Both the position numbers and the translations under genes were made by a program. A DNA stretch of 64,000 nucleotides. Origin: Platanthera guangdongensis. Lineage: Eukaryota > Streptophyta > Magnoliopsida > Asparagales > Orchidaceae. The stretch covers positions 173,609,499 through 173,673,498 of the forward strand of contig CM077150.1 of assembly GCA_039583875.1 (NCBI GenBank), given 5' to 3'. Positions 1-10,857 of the stretch are shown one piece after another. Under the pieces are notes generated by a model that was given only the letters and a program-made list of their open reading frames with translations, was not told where the DNA came from and ran no database searches. Position 1 is the stretch's first letter, and every line of letters begins with the position of its first letter.

Positions 1-1001
1 GACCCCTTCTCCATTCATTAATCGTATTCGGTGGGATACTATCTCCGATGATTTCAGAGTACCGCGTCTCCCGGAGTATTCCCGATGTGATGATCTGTTT
101 TCTCATTTGCAAGCCTTTGAATCAGCTATTTCACTGAGAAACGTGTCAAATGGTATAAAATGCAAACTCTTTGTTATATCTTTTGGCGATATTGCAAGGG
201 AATTGTTCTATAGTCTGCCACCTCGATCGGTAACCAATTTTAAAGACCTTCGAAGTCAATTTATTTCAAGGTTCACTATTTACAGGAAGCGGAGAAGAGA
301 CATTGAGTTCTCTTCTGAATCAAGCAAGGAATTGACGAGTCTAATCCAGATTTTGTTGACCGTTTCCAAAGGGAAGTTCTGGATGTTTGTAGCGTCCATC
401 AAGACTATTACTTACATGCTTTCATAAACGGACTTCGAGAAGGCCCTTTGAAATTTAAGCTCACCAAAAAGTACCCCAAAACTTATGGAGATCTTATTGA
501 TATCGTTAATAAGTTCATAATAGGCGAAGGAGCAAATAAAGGTTATATCTTGTTTCTGAATCAGATGGCTAAACAATCTCAAGGGACTTCTGGTGATCAG
601 CAATTCATCCCTTCTCAAAATGTTTCACAAGTTAAATATTGCAAACCTCCTCCTCTTCCTCAGGATAGAACTACATTGTTTCTTCAGCAGAACGGATTAT
701 CCGAGTTTGTGAAAGTACATCCAGTCACATCTTCCCGTCCGAAAACTCCAAAGCGTAAAAAAGCTTTAGATAAATATGTTAAATTCAAAATTCCTATGGA
801 AGATCTTCTGATAATCCTTCAAGGAATGCCTGAGTTCATAAAGCTCGGCATTTGAAATCTATAATCAAATAACGGCATGAGGAGCTTTTTTGCAACTATC
901 ATAAAGATATTGGTCATCTAGTAGAAGGTTGCATAGCTCTCCGGGAGTTAGCTAATCAACTTGCAAGAGCTGGAAAGTTGCAAGACTATGTCATTCAGTA
1001 A
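1..1001 (+). pseudogene. Gag remnant of E3
   Basis: A Ty3/gypsy Gag (structural protein of the cytoplasmic virus-like particle), 5' end outside the window. Positions 100-330 encode the retrotransposon-gag core (A-x2-LFYSLPP motif, then FKDLRSQFISRF). A frameshift near 330-345 moves the frame, and the second half of the core follows (REVLDV, FINGLREGPLKF, TYGDLIDIVNKFI). A further break lies near 855. Positions 880-1001 encode a C-x2-H-x4-H-x4-C knuckle (CNYHKDIGHLVEGC) and end at TAA 999-1001. A CxxH knuckle rather than CCHC is usual in Tat/Athila Gags. At least two frame breaks make it non-functional. The sequence differs markedly from the gag of E1 and E2, so the gag modules of this family are not all recent copies of one another. 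Confidence 0.8.
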
Positions 1002-1283
1002 TTTTCTAAGTCATTCTTCCATGGCTTACTCGATAGTTCAAGCAGGGATTTCTTTTTCTCTATATGATAAAAATGCTTATGATCAGAATAATATATAAAG
1101 TCCACTTGTCAATTGGTATTAATGGGGCATAGTCAAGCTTCGAACATATATCCTTTTGCCACATCCTTAACATCAAACAAGGATTACCTTTCATTTAAAG
1201 CTTATTACTTAGCTTTACTTATAATGCTAACATGCATGCATATAAGGGAAAAAGGCCCTTTTGAATTCTTAAGCCCTCCACAT

Positions 1284-1417
1284 CCCGCTTGACATCAGTC
1301 GCAGATGTGTAGTGGAAATTCCACTTGACATCAGTCGCAGACATTACGTACTTGTCCTGCTTGACCTTCGTCGCAGACATTGCGTACTTTTCCCGCTTGA
1401 CATCGGTCGCGGATATT
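1284..1417 (+). repeat. About 3.7 tandem copies of a 35-37 bp unit
   Basis: Units start at 1284, 1321, 1356 and 1392 with the shared core cttgacatcagtcgcagac; the fourth is truncated. They lie just 3' of gag and immediately before the conserved-loop hairpin. I did not find this repeat in E1 or E2. Confidence 0.75.
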
Positions 1418-1432
1418 AAGAATTTTAATCCT

Positions 1433-1494
1433 GCTTATGTGTTCCTTGTGAGGAAAGTACTGCCACACGCACCTGCCCACATCAACACATAAGC
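1433..1494 (+). other. Hairpin with conserved E-family loop (E3 copy)
   Basis: An 11-bp perfect stem (gcttatgtgtt 1433-1443 paired with aacacataagc 1484-1494) encloses a 40-nt loop containing ggaaagtactgcc and cgcacctgccc. The same loop with different stems recurs five times in E1 and six times in E2. Confidence 0.7.
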
Positions 1495-2345
1495 GCATAG
1501 CTCCATCTATTCTTGCAGGACAACACGAGCCTATTCGCTATCTCGCGGCTTTATTAAGCGGCCTGTGCCAATTTATATCATTCAACACACAGGCCGCGCG
1601 GTTACGGATTCCGGCTTAAATTATTTGGCTTCCATGTGCCAATTGCCGGTTTGTTATTCATATGGACAGGAAGTCGGCTGACCTGTTTCTGGCAGTTAAT
1701 TCTTGACCTTAGTCCGCCGACTTATATGGTATTAATTATACTAGTCGATCTGCAACCTGACATCACAAAATTATTCGTCTTCCACGTGCCTATTGTCGGC
1801 GTGTATTATTAGAAGCCGCGGAATATTTCTCTAACCTTGTCTCTTTCACTAAAAGGGCAATTCGTATCAGAGTTCGCCCTGGCCGCAATCTTATACTTCA
1901 ATGTCATGGTTTTTTGGAGACTAAGAAGCGTGGCCGCGCGGCTTATTAGTCGTAATTTATGTACATGTAAGCCGCGATCATTTTCCTCTTCCCAGCGGAT
2001 AACCTTAGTTACTTCATCAAGGCAAATGACGGTTTAAAATGTTAGCCGCGTAGCTTATCGTGGATGTGCATTCCGAAATAAGACGCAAGGATATCTATCT
2101 CTCTTGCGGGTAACTTCATTGAAGTCGCAGTTTGGCGTCAGACCGATTTATATGTTAACTGTTTATTAAATCGGAAGTTATACTGAGACCGCGCGACCTT
2201 GAACAAGTAAGAAAAATGAGATGTAAAGTAAGAGACACGTCAAAGGTGAAATTTTCCTTCATTCCTTTTTCTATTTCATTGAATGTTACAAAACGTTAAT
2301 CGCGCGGTTTACAAAACAATAATACCACGGATTTCCCCAAAAAGA

Positions 2346-4175
2346 TCAAAATACAAGTAATAAATTAAAAAGTTCCGAATCGGCCGGCTTGAGCTTTTTA
2401 GCCGCAGGAGAACGTGAATCACCGTCATCATCGATGTCGACGGAGAATTCATAGTACCCGCTGCTGCTAGCCGCTGAGCTGCCTGAACCGCCAGAAGTCG
2501 CCAAATCTGTCCGCGCGGTCTCAGTTGCTTGACCACCGGACTCAGACGATGCACCTACACTCCGGCTTGCCTGGCCGCCCTCTTCCTCGTCGTCTTCCTC
2601 CTCTTCGCCGTCTTCCTCGCCGACCTTACGTTTGCCTTTGACCGCCCTGTAGACGGCAGCCACCTTATTTTTCATGGTGGGGTAAATGTCGGCACAGGTG
2701 AAGTCAGTGAAGCCGGCCGCCAAGCCGCCAAGGTCTCAGAGGCGGTTAAGCGCTCCATCAATCCCCTGGATGACCTGCAGGAAGACGTGGTCCTGGAAGG
2801 TGCGGTTGGCCGGGTCATACATTGCCTACAAAACAAGTAAAGGTAAGACCACCCGGTTTCAAAATGGTAACCGCACGAGTATCGGGTGATGACTTACCGC
2901 CTCCCTTTCTTTTAGTCGCTTGTTTTCTTCCTCTTGTTCCTCTAACCGCCTCTTCAGGCTACTCTTCTCTTTCATTAACTGCTTGTAGGAAAGGCCCATG
3001 AAGTGGATTGTCACGAAGCTTCTTGCCTCGACTTGCGAGGCTAGCCGCGGCAGGTCATCTGCGGGAACTCGGCGAAGCGCCTTCAGGTTGCGCTTGCGAT
3101 ACAGCGCAGTGCCAACCACGTTCGCGTGGTGGGTTACTTCTTCCCTCCCCCAGTAAGGGAGGGCGGTGGAGACCGTCACCGACTCACCATCCGGACTCCA
3201 CAGCACAGCCAGGTTGCCATGGACGTCCTTCAGGCCGCTGCCTGTTCCCTGCAGCATAAACTCGCCAGAGGAGGCCGACTTCTCCTCCTCCATAGCCCGC
3301 GGTGGCATGGCCCGCCTGGCTCGTTTCTCTCTTTGGGTGAGAGTCAGGTCGCCAGGCGTTAGCAGCTTGTTCTGCGGGACCACCACAGCAGCTGCAAAGA
3401 TAAAGACAAAGTCAGATTCAAAGCTGCTTGGCTAAATGTTCAGTTCGGTCGGTTTGGAGCTTACTATCTTCCGCTTCGATTCCTTCTAAGGACGGCAGCA
3501 GCGGGATGTAATGATTTACATCAAGCCGCTCCCCCTTGAAGAAGGTGTAGATATCCTTCTCCACGCCGTCCAATCCACCGCTGTAGAAGGCGGCCTCTTC
3601 GCAGATTTGCGGGTTGAATGGCAACAACCCCAGGTTTCCCTCGAAGATGAGAAACTGCTCCGACTAGTTGGCGATCTTGTTCTCCAGGTTGACGATCTTC
3701 AGCCCCTACAGCCGAAGTACAGGTGCCCCCGGAAGATCCTTGTCCCGGAGTCTGGGATAGACCTCACCGAGAAGCATTCCCGGAACAGCCTCATAGAAAA
3801 TCAGACTCTTTCCGACCTTAAGTATGAAATAAAGCTGTATATGGCGGCTATCGAGTTTGGTGGCAGTTGTCCTGGCATAACTCCATAATGGTCAAGGACC
3901 GCCACGACCTTCATCATGACCGAAAAGTGGGAACCGCAGTCAAAGTGGTCGATGGGGATGACGATCTGATTTGCATTGGATGTATTAATCCGCTTGTCTT
4001 GCAGCGGAAGTCGCGCGACTAGCGGGCTTCCATGCATGTGTTTCTCTACAAAATCGTCCAGCTCGGCTTTTGTAAGCTGGCATTCTTTATGGTCTGCGGA
4101 ATGGAATGCTGAGGCCGCATCAGTCCTGACCGCAGAGGCCTTGTCAGACCGCAACGACTTGGACTTAGCCCGCAT
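2346..4175 (-). pseudogene. aORF1 of E3: Transposase_28-like antisense gene
   Basis: A three-exon gene antisense to gag. Exon 1 runs from ATG 4175 to 3465 and encodes a Lys/Ser-rich start, then the 'putative gypsy type transposon' signature (PIDHFDCG, then HYGVMPGQLPPNSIAAIY). Intron 1 is 3392-3464 and intron 2 is 2826-2897, both GT-AG. Exon 2 encodes a segment with LWSPDGESV and a Lys/Glu coiled coil. Exon 3 encodes DLGGLAAGFTDFTC, then an acidic tail rich in E and D. In-frame stops lie near 3801 (after RSERV), in the second half of exon 1, and in exon 3 (TGA where E2 has CGC), so this copy is dead. Known: the domain was first described in gypsy-type elements; its biochemical role is unknown. 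Nothing in the sequence shows catalytic transposase residues. Confidence 0.75.
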
Positions 4176-4631
4176 CTTTTCTGTCTTGTGATGAAATCTC
4201 TGGGGTCGGCTCTATTTATAGAAATCTTGTGAAAGTAAAGTACTCAACGTCAAATCGCGGCTAGCCATCACGCCGCACGGCCTAAACCTGCAGAAAATAC
4301 AGATTAGACAATGACTAAGCCGCAGTTTAGTTCATCAGTCCGCACGGCTACATCCCAGCACCTAGAAAAATTTCATGGCAAATCATGTGGATATCAAACT
4401 ATCAAGCCGGCGATCTGTTCGCCAGACCGCACGACTACTTTCCTATACTTAGATTTTCATAGCAAAACACAGGCATTGTGATCATAAATACAAACCGCAT
4501 ACGCCGCAAAGAGTTCGCAGCAGAGTAAAAATACAACAGTTTACAACAACCAAATTGTCCATCATCCAGCAGAGAAAATATATTACAACATAATATTCAA
4601 TCGTTCGCGCGGCTTAGATCGCTCAAGTCGC
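4176..4631. promoter_or_regulatory. Intergenic spacer with TATA box of aORF1 (E3)
   Basis: A TATA box on the minus strand (tataaata, 4213-4220) lies 38 bp upstream of the aORF1 ATG at 4175. The rest is spacer between the two antisense genes, with the stop of aORF2 at 4632. The same TATA stands at the same distance in E1 (14673-14680) and E2 (19429-19436). Confidence 0.65.
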
Positions 4632-6617
4632 TCAGCCTTGCTTGTCACCGTTCTGTCTGTCCCATCCTATTCGTGCGACCTGTTCACCGGTTTGCACAAT
4701 CGCAATGTACAACTGGCTAACCAGATTGTGAAGCGAGTGTAGAGACCGATGAACCCGCGCAGTGTCGTGTTCTACTCTCGCAAACGGGATCATTGGAATC
4801 GCATGAACCCCAAGACCGCTTGAAACTGCAGCCTGCCCGGGCGTCACGACCTCCGGTGGATTCGAAGTCTCACCAGAGGCCGGGCGGCTAGTAACCGCCA
4901 AATTTCCAGAAGTTGGCAGCGCAGGCCGCTGCTCTCCGCCGGTATCCACTGGCAGATCTTGGTCTTCGCCGTCCTCAAGATGTGGAATCTCTTCTCTGTC
5001 TCCTTCTAGCCGCCCGGCCATCAACAAATACTTCTCTACCCTCTCCTGCTCCACGGCGACTTGCATCTCTGCAATCTTCATCTCAGCGGCCTCCATCGCG
5101 GTCTGCAACTCAGACTTCAACTTTTTGGTCTCCTGCTCAAGCGCGGTTTGCAGCCTTGTGGTCTCTTGCTCCAGGATGGTTTGCAACTCTTGGATCCTTT
5201 TCTCGGCGGCCTCCTCGGCAACCAGCTTTTCTTCGTCATTAACTCGCAGGGCTTTGGTGTGCGCGTCCAAAGCTGCTTGCAATGTGTCGACCTCCTTTTG
5301 GAAGTCGGCCATCTCTTTCTCGCGAACACTTAGCGGAGGCGGCGACAGCATAGACAAAAGCGATGTCAAGTCGCCCGGTTTCATCGCAGTCTCCGGTTCA
5401 CCTGCAGAAGATAAACCGCAGTCAGGTTCACCCCGATAATTGCGACCTTCTTGCAAGGAAATCGGTAGGATAAAACCGCATCTTTGATTTTTATCTCCTT
5501 CAGAGGCCGCGGTATGGTTTCTAAACACTGGCCGCCTTCATCGTTAAGGATCTATCCTCTTTAGCATTTCTTTCTATAGCTGCTAGGCTTCTTTAGCTCG
5601 TCCTTTCAGTTGAGCCGTGGTCAGGAAAAAGCTGGCCGACAGATTTAATATTATATTCGCCCCCTTCTTCCTTGACCGCGACTTGTAGAAGTTAACAATT
5701 CGCTTAACTTCCCGGTGTTTATATTACTACAATGGAAGTGTGTTCGCCACCGGCTTCTCGACGATCAGCTTCTTCATCTCCTCCATCTTCTTTTGAAGAT
5801 TCAGTTTCTCGGCTCCTTCAGAAGCCGTGGAAGCCGGATGGCCAAGCTTGTCCCCAAAGACCTCGACTTCGGGGCAGTTAACCTCCTCAGAGGATGCTGG
5901 ACTCGACAGTAGCGCATCTTGCTGCTGGAGGGTCTCCATGCCCTTGAGGAGGTCGCTAAGCGTCTCGCTAGCTGTGGATACATCCTCCGGCTCGTTCGGC
6001 TTGAAATCCGGTGTGTACGGAATCTCAGGTACCTCCTTCTCATGCTGCCTGTGTTAAAGACTGTCTGCGCCGGTCTTTACGGAAATATTCCGGTTTCCGG
6101 CCTGCATCTTCCTCATCTACCTCTTCATCCTTTCCTCAAGGGTCTCACTCAGTTTCTTCTGCCGTTTCAAGGAGCCAAACACCATTTCTGTCTGTTTGCT
6201 CTGTTCAGCCAAAATCTGTCCGGTCTCCAGCGCTTTCTCCGGCTCGTTGTCGTCCACAATGACTAGGTCGACCTTGGCCTGCGATTCGTGCTGCTTGCCA
6301 GATTCAACACTTTTCTCCTTTGTCTCACCTATTTTTAAGTGTGGTTCGCCCGATGGAGAGAAAGTCATATCGAAGGATTTGGCAGTTCCGGTTTGTGGTG
6401 GAGCAATCTTCGAAGCCGTTTCAGGATTGGTTGCGGCCTGTGATGATTCGCCGGCGGTCTGCGTTACCCTCGTTTTAGATCCAGAAGCCGCTGGAGCAAC
6501 CGGCTTCCCAATCTTCTTCGCAGGCTAGCGGTCAGAGTCATCCGATTTCTGGCTCCGGCTTTTCTTCTTTTCAGTCGATTTCTTGTCGCGGGCTAACATC
6601 AATGACATGAAATCCAT
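4632..6617 (-). pseudogene. aORF2 of E3: charged coiled-coil protein, antisense
   Basis: Start ATG at 6617 (MDFMSLMLARDKKS...), as in E1. Exon 1 encodes a Lys/Ser/Arg-rich start, an SPSGE motif, VIVDDNEP, a basic run (RQKK, ERMKR) and a Glu/Lys coiled coil ending near 5739. A spliced second exon is expected from 5404 (acceptor cttctgcag), continuing as GEPETAMKPGDL and then a long coiled coil of ELQTILEQET-type repeats, ending with RVHRSLHSLHNLVSQ before the stop at 4632. The 5' splice site kept in E1 and E2 (caag|gtaaac) is altered here, and exon 1 has stops and frame breaks (near 6525 and 6110). I do not recognise the family. No enzyme motif is visible; the coiled coils suggest a structural or oligomeric protein (inference). 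Confidence 0.65.
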
Positions 6618-6717
6618 CTTGTGAATGTCCGCGTCAGCTTGAAAGATTCTAACCGCAAGTTGCGAGTAGCGACCCGTGGCTTGGCAGAGATCTTGAAGAA
6701 TGTCAGGGGCCAGGGGA

Positions 6718-6724
6718 TTTTATA
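6718..6724 (-). promoter_or_regulatory. TATA box of aORF2 (E3)
   Basis: tataaaa on the minus strand, about 100 bp upstream of the ATG at 6617. It is kept at the same distance in E1 (17173-17179) and E2 (7545-7551). Confidence 0.6.
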
Positions 6725-6806
6725 GACGTCGATAAGGCAGTCGCGGTCTCCGGCTTAGTTCTACATTTTCGAAGTTTTTTGGAAACTTAAAAATGTGCGG
6801 GGATTA

Positions 6807-7538
6807 TGTTAAGCCCGGAATCCGCGACCTATTCGCACAGCTTTCAAGACCGGGCGGCCTGTTTTCTAGCCGCCAATTCTCCCGATTCGGACGGTCATCA
6901 GAGGGCGGTCTGGTCGGCTAGCCGTATCTCAGATCGACCCATCTAGTCATCACCAAAGCCGGGCGGTCTCCATGTCAGGCTGCCGCCAGCGCCGGCCCTG
7001 CTCAGCGACAAGGCCCGGGACCCAGGCCACCAGCTCGCCAGGAGGAATCCGCCCAGCCGCGCGGCTTCCCTCCTTTCTCGTTTTCTGCTCATTTGCTTCC
7101 CCTCACCTCTGCCCGGTTCTCCTGTACCCCGGGCAGCCGGTAACGTTAGCCCTGCCCGCTTGGGCAGGCCTCCCAGCCTATAAATAGGGGGAGGGTGCAC
7201 TCCCCAAGACACATTGACTTGTATCCAGGAGCTCGCCTATTAAGAGCTGCGGTCTCAAGTCTAGTGTTTTGCGGCTTGCAGTCCGGCCGGCTTCCTCTTT
7301 TTCTCTTTCTTGTAACTGTTTCTCACCTTAAATAAAGGAAAGCCCGTCGCACGAGTGACATTTAAGCCGCGGAGGGCGAACTCTGCTGTTGCCGCTGCCA
7401 GCGGCCTCTTTTTCTGTCCTTTAGCTACGACCGCTAGTAACCAGCTAGTCAACAATCTCCTTCATTCCCTTCCTTCCCCCGGTGCTCGAAACGTTAGCTG
7501 GTGGTGCCCGACTCCTTGTCCGTTTTCGTGCATCAACA
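6807..7538 (+). repeat. 3' LTR of E3 (732 bp)
   Basis: Begins tgttaagccc, ends catcaaca, and is preceded by a purine-rich tract (tgtgcggggatta). A TATA box lies at 7179-7186. Just upstream are two dyads: ctgcccgg...ccgggcag, then cctgccc-gctt-gggcagg. It is more like the solo LTR at 9733-10500 than the shorter LTRs of E1: both carry about 110 bp of extra downstream sequence. Confidence 0.9.
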
Positions 7539-7544
7539 AGCGTC

Positions 7545-7551
7545 TATAAAA
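7545..7551 (+). promoter_or_regulatory. TATA box of aORF2 (E2)
   Basis: tataaaa lies 101 bp upstream of the ATG at 7652. E3 has inserted immediately upstream (its LTR ends at 7538), so any distal promoter elements of this copy have been replaced by the E3 LTR. Confidence 0.6.
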
Positions 7552-7651
7552 TCGCCTGACCCTTTTCATTCTCCATGATCTCTTCCAAACCATGGGTCGC
7601 TACTCGCCACGTGCGGTTTGAATTCTTGAAGCCTACGCGGTCTTGCACAAG

Positions 7652-8550
7652 ATGGACGTCATGTCATCGATGTTAGCCAGCGACAAGTAATCGACTGAAA
7701 AGAACAAAAGCTGGAGCCAGAAACCGGATGACTTTGACCGACAGCCTGTGAAGAAGACTGGGAAGCCGGTGACCCCAGCTGCTTTTGATTCTGAAAAGAG
7801 GCCGACGCAGACCGCTGGCGAATCTTCGCACGCCGCGACCAACCCTGAAGCGATCTCGAAGGCCGCAACCGATCCGGAAGCGATTTCCAATGTCGATCCA
7901 CCATAAACCGGAACTGCCAAATCTTTTGTGGTAACTTACTCTCCATCGGGTGAGGTGCTCATAAAAATAGGTGAGAAGGAGGAAACAAGCGTTGAATCTG
8001 GCATGCCACACGAATTGCAGGCCAAGGTCGACCAAGTCGTTGTGGACGACAACGAGCCGAAGAAGACGCTGGAGGCCACGCGGCTTTTCACTGAAAAAAG
8101 CAAGCAGACAGAAAAGGTGGTCGGCTCCTTGACACGGCAGAAGAAGAGGAGCGAGGCCCTTGAGGAAAGGATGAAGAGGAAAATGAGTAAGATGCAGGCC
8201 GGAAACCGAAATATTTCTGTAAAGACCTGAGCGGACAGTCTTCAACATAAGCCCCGCGAGAAAGAGGTATCCGAGAATCCGTCCACACAAGATCCCAAAC
8301 CAAACGAGCCAGAGGATGTATCCGCGGCTAGCGATTTGATTAGTGACATTCTAAGGGGCATGGAAACTTTATAGCAGTAGGATAGGTTGTTAGAGACCCC
8401 AGCGGCTTCAGAGGAGGTCGATCGCCCCGACGTCAAAGTCACCGGAGAGAAGCTTGGTGATCCGGCTTCCGCGGTTTCTGAAGGGGCCGAGAAACTGAAA
8501 CTTCGAGAGAAGATGGAGGAGATGAAGAAGTTGATCGCTGGGAAGCCTGT
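7652..8550 (+). pseudogene. aORF2 of E2, 5' part (interrupted by E1)
   Basis: Starts at ATG 7652 (MDVMSSMLASDK) and is collinear with aORF2 of E1 and E3: a Lys/Ser-rich start, SPSGEVLIKIGE, VVDDNEP, RQKKRSEALEERMKRKM and a coiled coil ending EEMKKLIAGKPV at 8550, where E1 has inserted. It continues at 17875. There are several in-frame stops (near 7690, 7905, 8230 and 8371). The insertion point lies inside an Ala-Gly-Lys-Pro-Val stretch that reads through unbroken in E1's own copy, which gives the exact empty site. Confidence 0.7.
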
Positions 8551-9163
8551 TGTTAATCCCGAAATCCATGGCCGGTTCGCATAGCTTTCCAGACCGGTCG
8601 TCCTAGTTCTTCTAGCCGCCAAGCATGTCAAGTCAGGTGGTCATCAGAGGCTGGAGGCCTGCTACTTCTAGCCGCCACTCAGATCAAGTCGGCTGACCTC
8701 AGCGAAGCCGGGCGGCATCCATGCAAGGCCGCCGGCAGCTCCGGCCCTGCTCCACGCCAAGTCCCAGGACCCAAGAATTCAACTCCCCAGGAGGAATCCA
8801 CATGGCCGCGCGGCTTCCATTTTTTTCTCTTTTCTTGCTCATTTGCTTTCCCTCACCTCTGCCCGGTTCTCCTGTACCCAGGGCAGCCGGTAACTCTAGC
8901 TCTGCCCGCTTGGGCAGGCCCCCGAGCCTATAAATAGGGGGAGGATGCACTCCCCAAGACACGCTTACTTGTCTCCAGGAGCTCGCTTGTTAAGAGCTGC
9001 GGTCATAAGTCTAGTGTCATGCTGCTTGCAGTCCGGCCGGCTTGTGCGGTTCATGGCTCTGTTGTTCTTTTTCTGTAGTCCGCTTAGAAGATAACTGCTT
9101 GTTGTTTCCTTCTCTCTTTTTCCCTTTTTACCGGAATTTGAGGGCGCATTTTCTGCATCAACA
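8551..9163 (+). repeat. 5' LTR of E1 (613 bp)
   Basis: Begins tgttaatccc and ends catcaaca. TATA box at 8929-8936, preceded by the conserved gggcagg dyad. Its partner is 17268-17874. No convincing tRNA primer site follows the LTR (tcaacacgcgacc...), so primer use is unresolved. Confidence 0.85.
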
Positions 9164-9212
9164 TCAACACGCGACCTTTAGATCAAGCCATCTTTTGAAG
9201 TCTGCGGACAGA

Positions 9213-10857
9213 ATGTCAGATCGCCAAACCACTCAACCTGACCTTCAACCCGGCAAGGATCCTCTTTGGGAAGCAGTCGTGCGGTTAGCTCAAGAAACTG
9301 ACAAAATTTCTCAGGTCGTCGGTTTGCAGTTCGCAGCGGTTTACGACATCTTGGGAGCTATTGTCAAGCGGCTAGACGCGCAGTTCGCAACGGTGCCGAT
9401 CTCCTCAGTCAAGTCGGCGCTAGCAGTAGACGGTCTGCCTGTTAATCCACTTGATTGTCCGCAAGGAGTACAAGCCTACCCGCAGCCCTATCCGCACGCC
9501 TATTCTCCTGTGCAATCCGCAGCCCCTGCGAACTGAAAGACCAGGTCCTCGGTTCATCGCTTACCCTTCTAATCACTTGAGGACAATACAAAACACTTCT
9601 GTTTCTGCTTCTGCGAAAAGGAAAAAGCACGCGTCAGTTTTATTCCAGGTAAAACATCGTGAAAAGGAGACTCTCACATTTCATCGGACGATTTCAGAAG
9701 GAGGTTCTTGAAGTGAGGGAAGCCAATCCAGATGTTAACCCCTCAGTCTGCAACATCCTACAAGATACCATGACCCCCTTTCAGTACTCGCGGACTCAAT
9801 TACGCAGTCCGCCCAGTCCGGCAAAGCAGCGATAATCAGCCACCAAGGATGGTTCCTAGTGGCAGATTCAAGGCTCTGTTCGCTCAGTCCGCCATGCCTT
9901 GGGATCTCTGAATTCTCTACGGCGACGGACTCAGTGTCTCGTCCGGCCAGGCCGCCGTCCTCTAGCAGGATCGTGCCTAGCAGCAGCAGATGGAAGCTCC
10001 AGCCAGCGAGCACAGTCCGCCCCTTTTGAGCGGACTGCCGTGTTCTTTCTTTTTGCTTCCCGTCACCGCTGCCCGGTTCTCCTGTACCCCGGGCAGTCGG
10101 TTATTTTAGCCCTGCCCGTTTGGGCAGGCCCCCATCCTATAAATAGGGGGGAGGTGGTGCACCCAAGGTACGCTGACTCGTGCCCAGGAGCCTACTTGTT
10201 AAAGGCTGCGGACTCGAATCTTCTGCCTTGCAGACTCCAGCTTGCTCTGCTCTTTTCTTCCTTTTTCCTTCACCTGTAACCAAACCTTTCTTCAATCAAG
10301 TAAAAGCCCGTCACAAGAGAGGCATTCAGGCCGCGACGGGCGAAGTCTGTTGTTGCCGTGGCTCACGGCCTTGTTGCTTTTTCCTGCTCTCGTCCGCTTA
10401 GTAGATTGCTACTCGCAGTCTCTCCTTTCCCTTCTTTTCCCTTGTGCTCGAACCGTTAACTGGTACTGCTCGATCCCCTTTGCGTTTTCGTGCATCAACA
10501 GCAGAAGTGTACAAAATTGCTCTAATTGAGGGATTAAAGGAAGGACCGTTTAAGTTCGAAGCCACCCTCAAAAGGGAAAAAACATATTAGGAGTTAATCA
10601 ATTTCGCTGACCAGTACTCTCGTGCTGGGAGAGGCACTTTTGACCGTGTCATGAAAAACAAAGCAGATTCCAAGGAATCCTTTCAACCTCTGGGCCAGAA
10701 TTCCAGGGACTCTAATCAATATTGTGAATATCACAAAGGAAAGGGTCACTTGATGAAAGATTGTAAAGCTCTTAAACAACTAGTAGAGAGGATGATGAAG
10801 CAGGGAAAGTTTGGTGATGCCGTCCAAAGGATCTTTATGTCCCACTCCGGTGCCTGA
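9213..10857 (+). pseudogene. Gag of E1, interrupted by a solo LTR
   Basis: ATG at 9213 (MSDRQTTQPDLQPG). The N-terminal part resembles Tat Gag leaders (LWEAVVRLAQETDKI) and is followed by a Pro/Tyr-rich linker. A frameshift lies near 9535 and another near 9680. The second half of the gag core follows (QVKHREKETL). A 768-bp solo LTR (9733-10500) with flanks ccaga/gcaga splits the gene. It resumes with YKIALIEGLKEGPFKFEA and ends with a C-x2-H-x4-H-x4-C knuckle (CEYHKGKGHLMKDC) and a stop at 10857. The first half of the gag core (the LP-x-SI-x-W region) is missing here and in E2, so the deletion predates both copies. Confidence 0.75.
9733..10500 (+). mobile_element. Solo LTR of the E family in the E1 gag
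   Basis: 768 bp, tgttaacccc...catcaaca, flanked by ccaga (9728-9732) and gcaga (10501-10505), a 5-bp duplication with one mismatch. TATA box at 10138-10145 with both upstream dyads. There is no internal region, so it was left by LTR-LTR recombination. It belongs to the longer LTR subtype, like 6807-7538. Confidence 0.85.

Larger units (their letters stand above)
1002..2345. other. Spacer between gag and antisense genes of E3
   Basis: No reading frame of substance. It holds a short tandem repeat (1284-1417) and one conserved-loop hairpin (1433-1494). The part from about 1550 to 2300 is alignable by eye with 11980-12780 of E1 and with the reverse of 53206-53840 in E2 (shared words such as ttggctt, gtgcc and gccgcgcgg), so it belongs to the element and not to the host. 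Confidence 0.65.
1..7538 (+). mobile_element. E3: 3' part of a pol-less Tat-like LTR element
   Basis: Seen: a degenerate sense gag (1-1001), a non-coding spacer, two antisense genes (2346-4175 and 4632-6617, minus strand), a purine-rich tract ending at 6806 and a 3' LTR at 6807-7538. The order matches E1 (8551-17874) exactly, and no protease, RT, RNase H or integrase lies between gag and the LTR. The 5' LTR is left of the window. The right flank (agcgt, 7539-7543) is the interior of E2 just upstream of its antisense gene, so E3 is inserted in E2; the matching left target copy should lie outside the window. Assignment to the Tat lineage is inferred from the gag knuckle type and the antisense Transposase_28-like gene. 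The gag is clearly diverged from that of E1 and E2. Confidence 0.8.

Noticed and set aside
2529..3435. Several plus-strand frames opposite aORF1 of E3
   Set aside because: Shadows of the antisense gene, which shows introns, domain order and conservation in two other copies.
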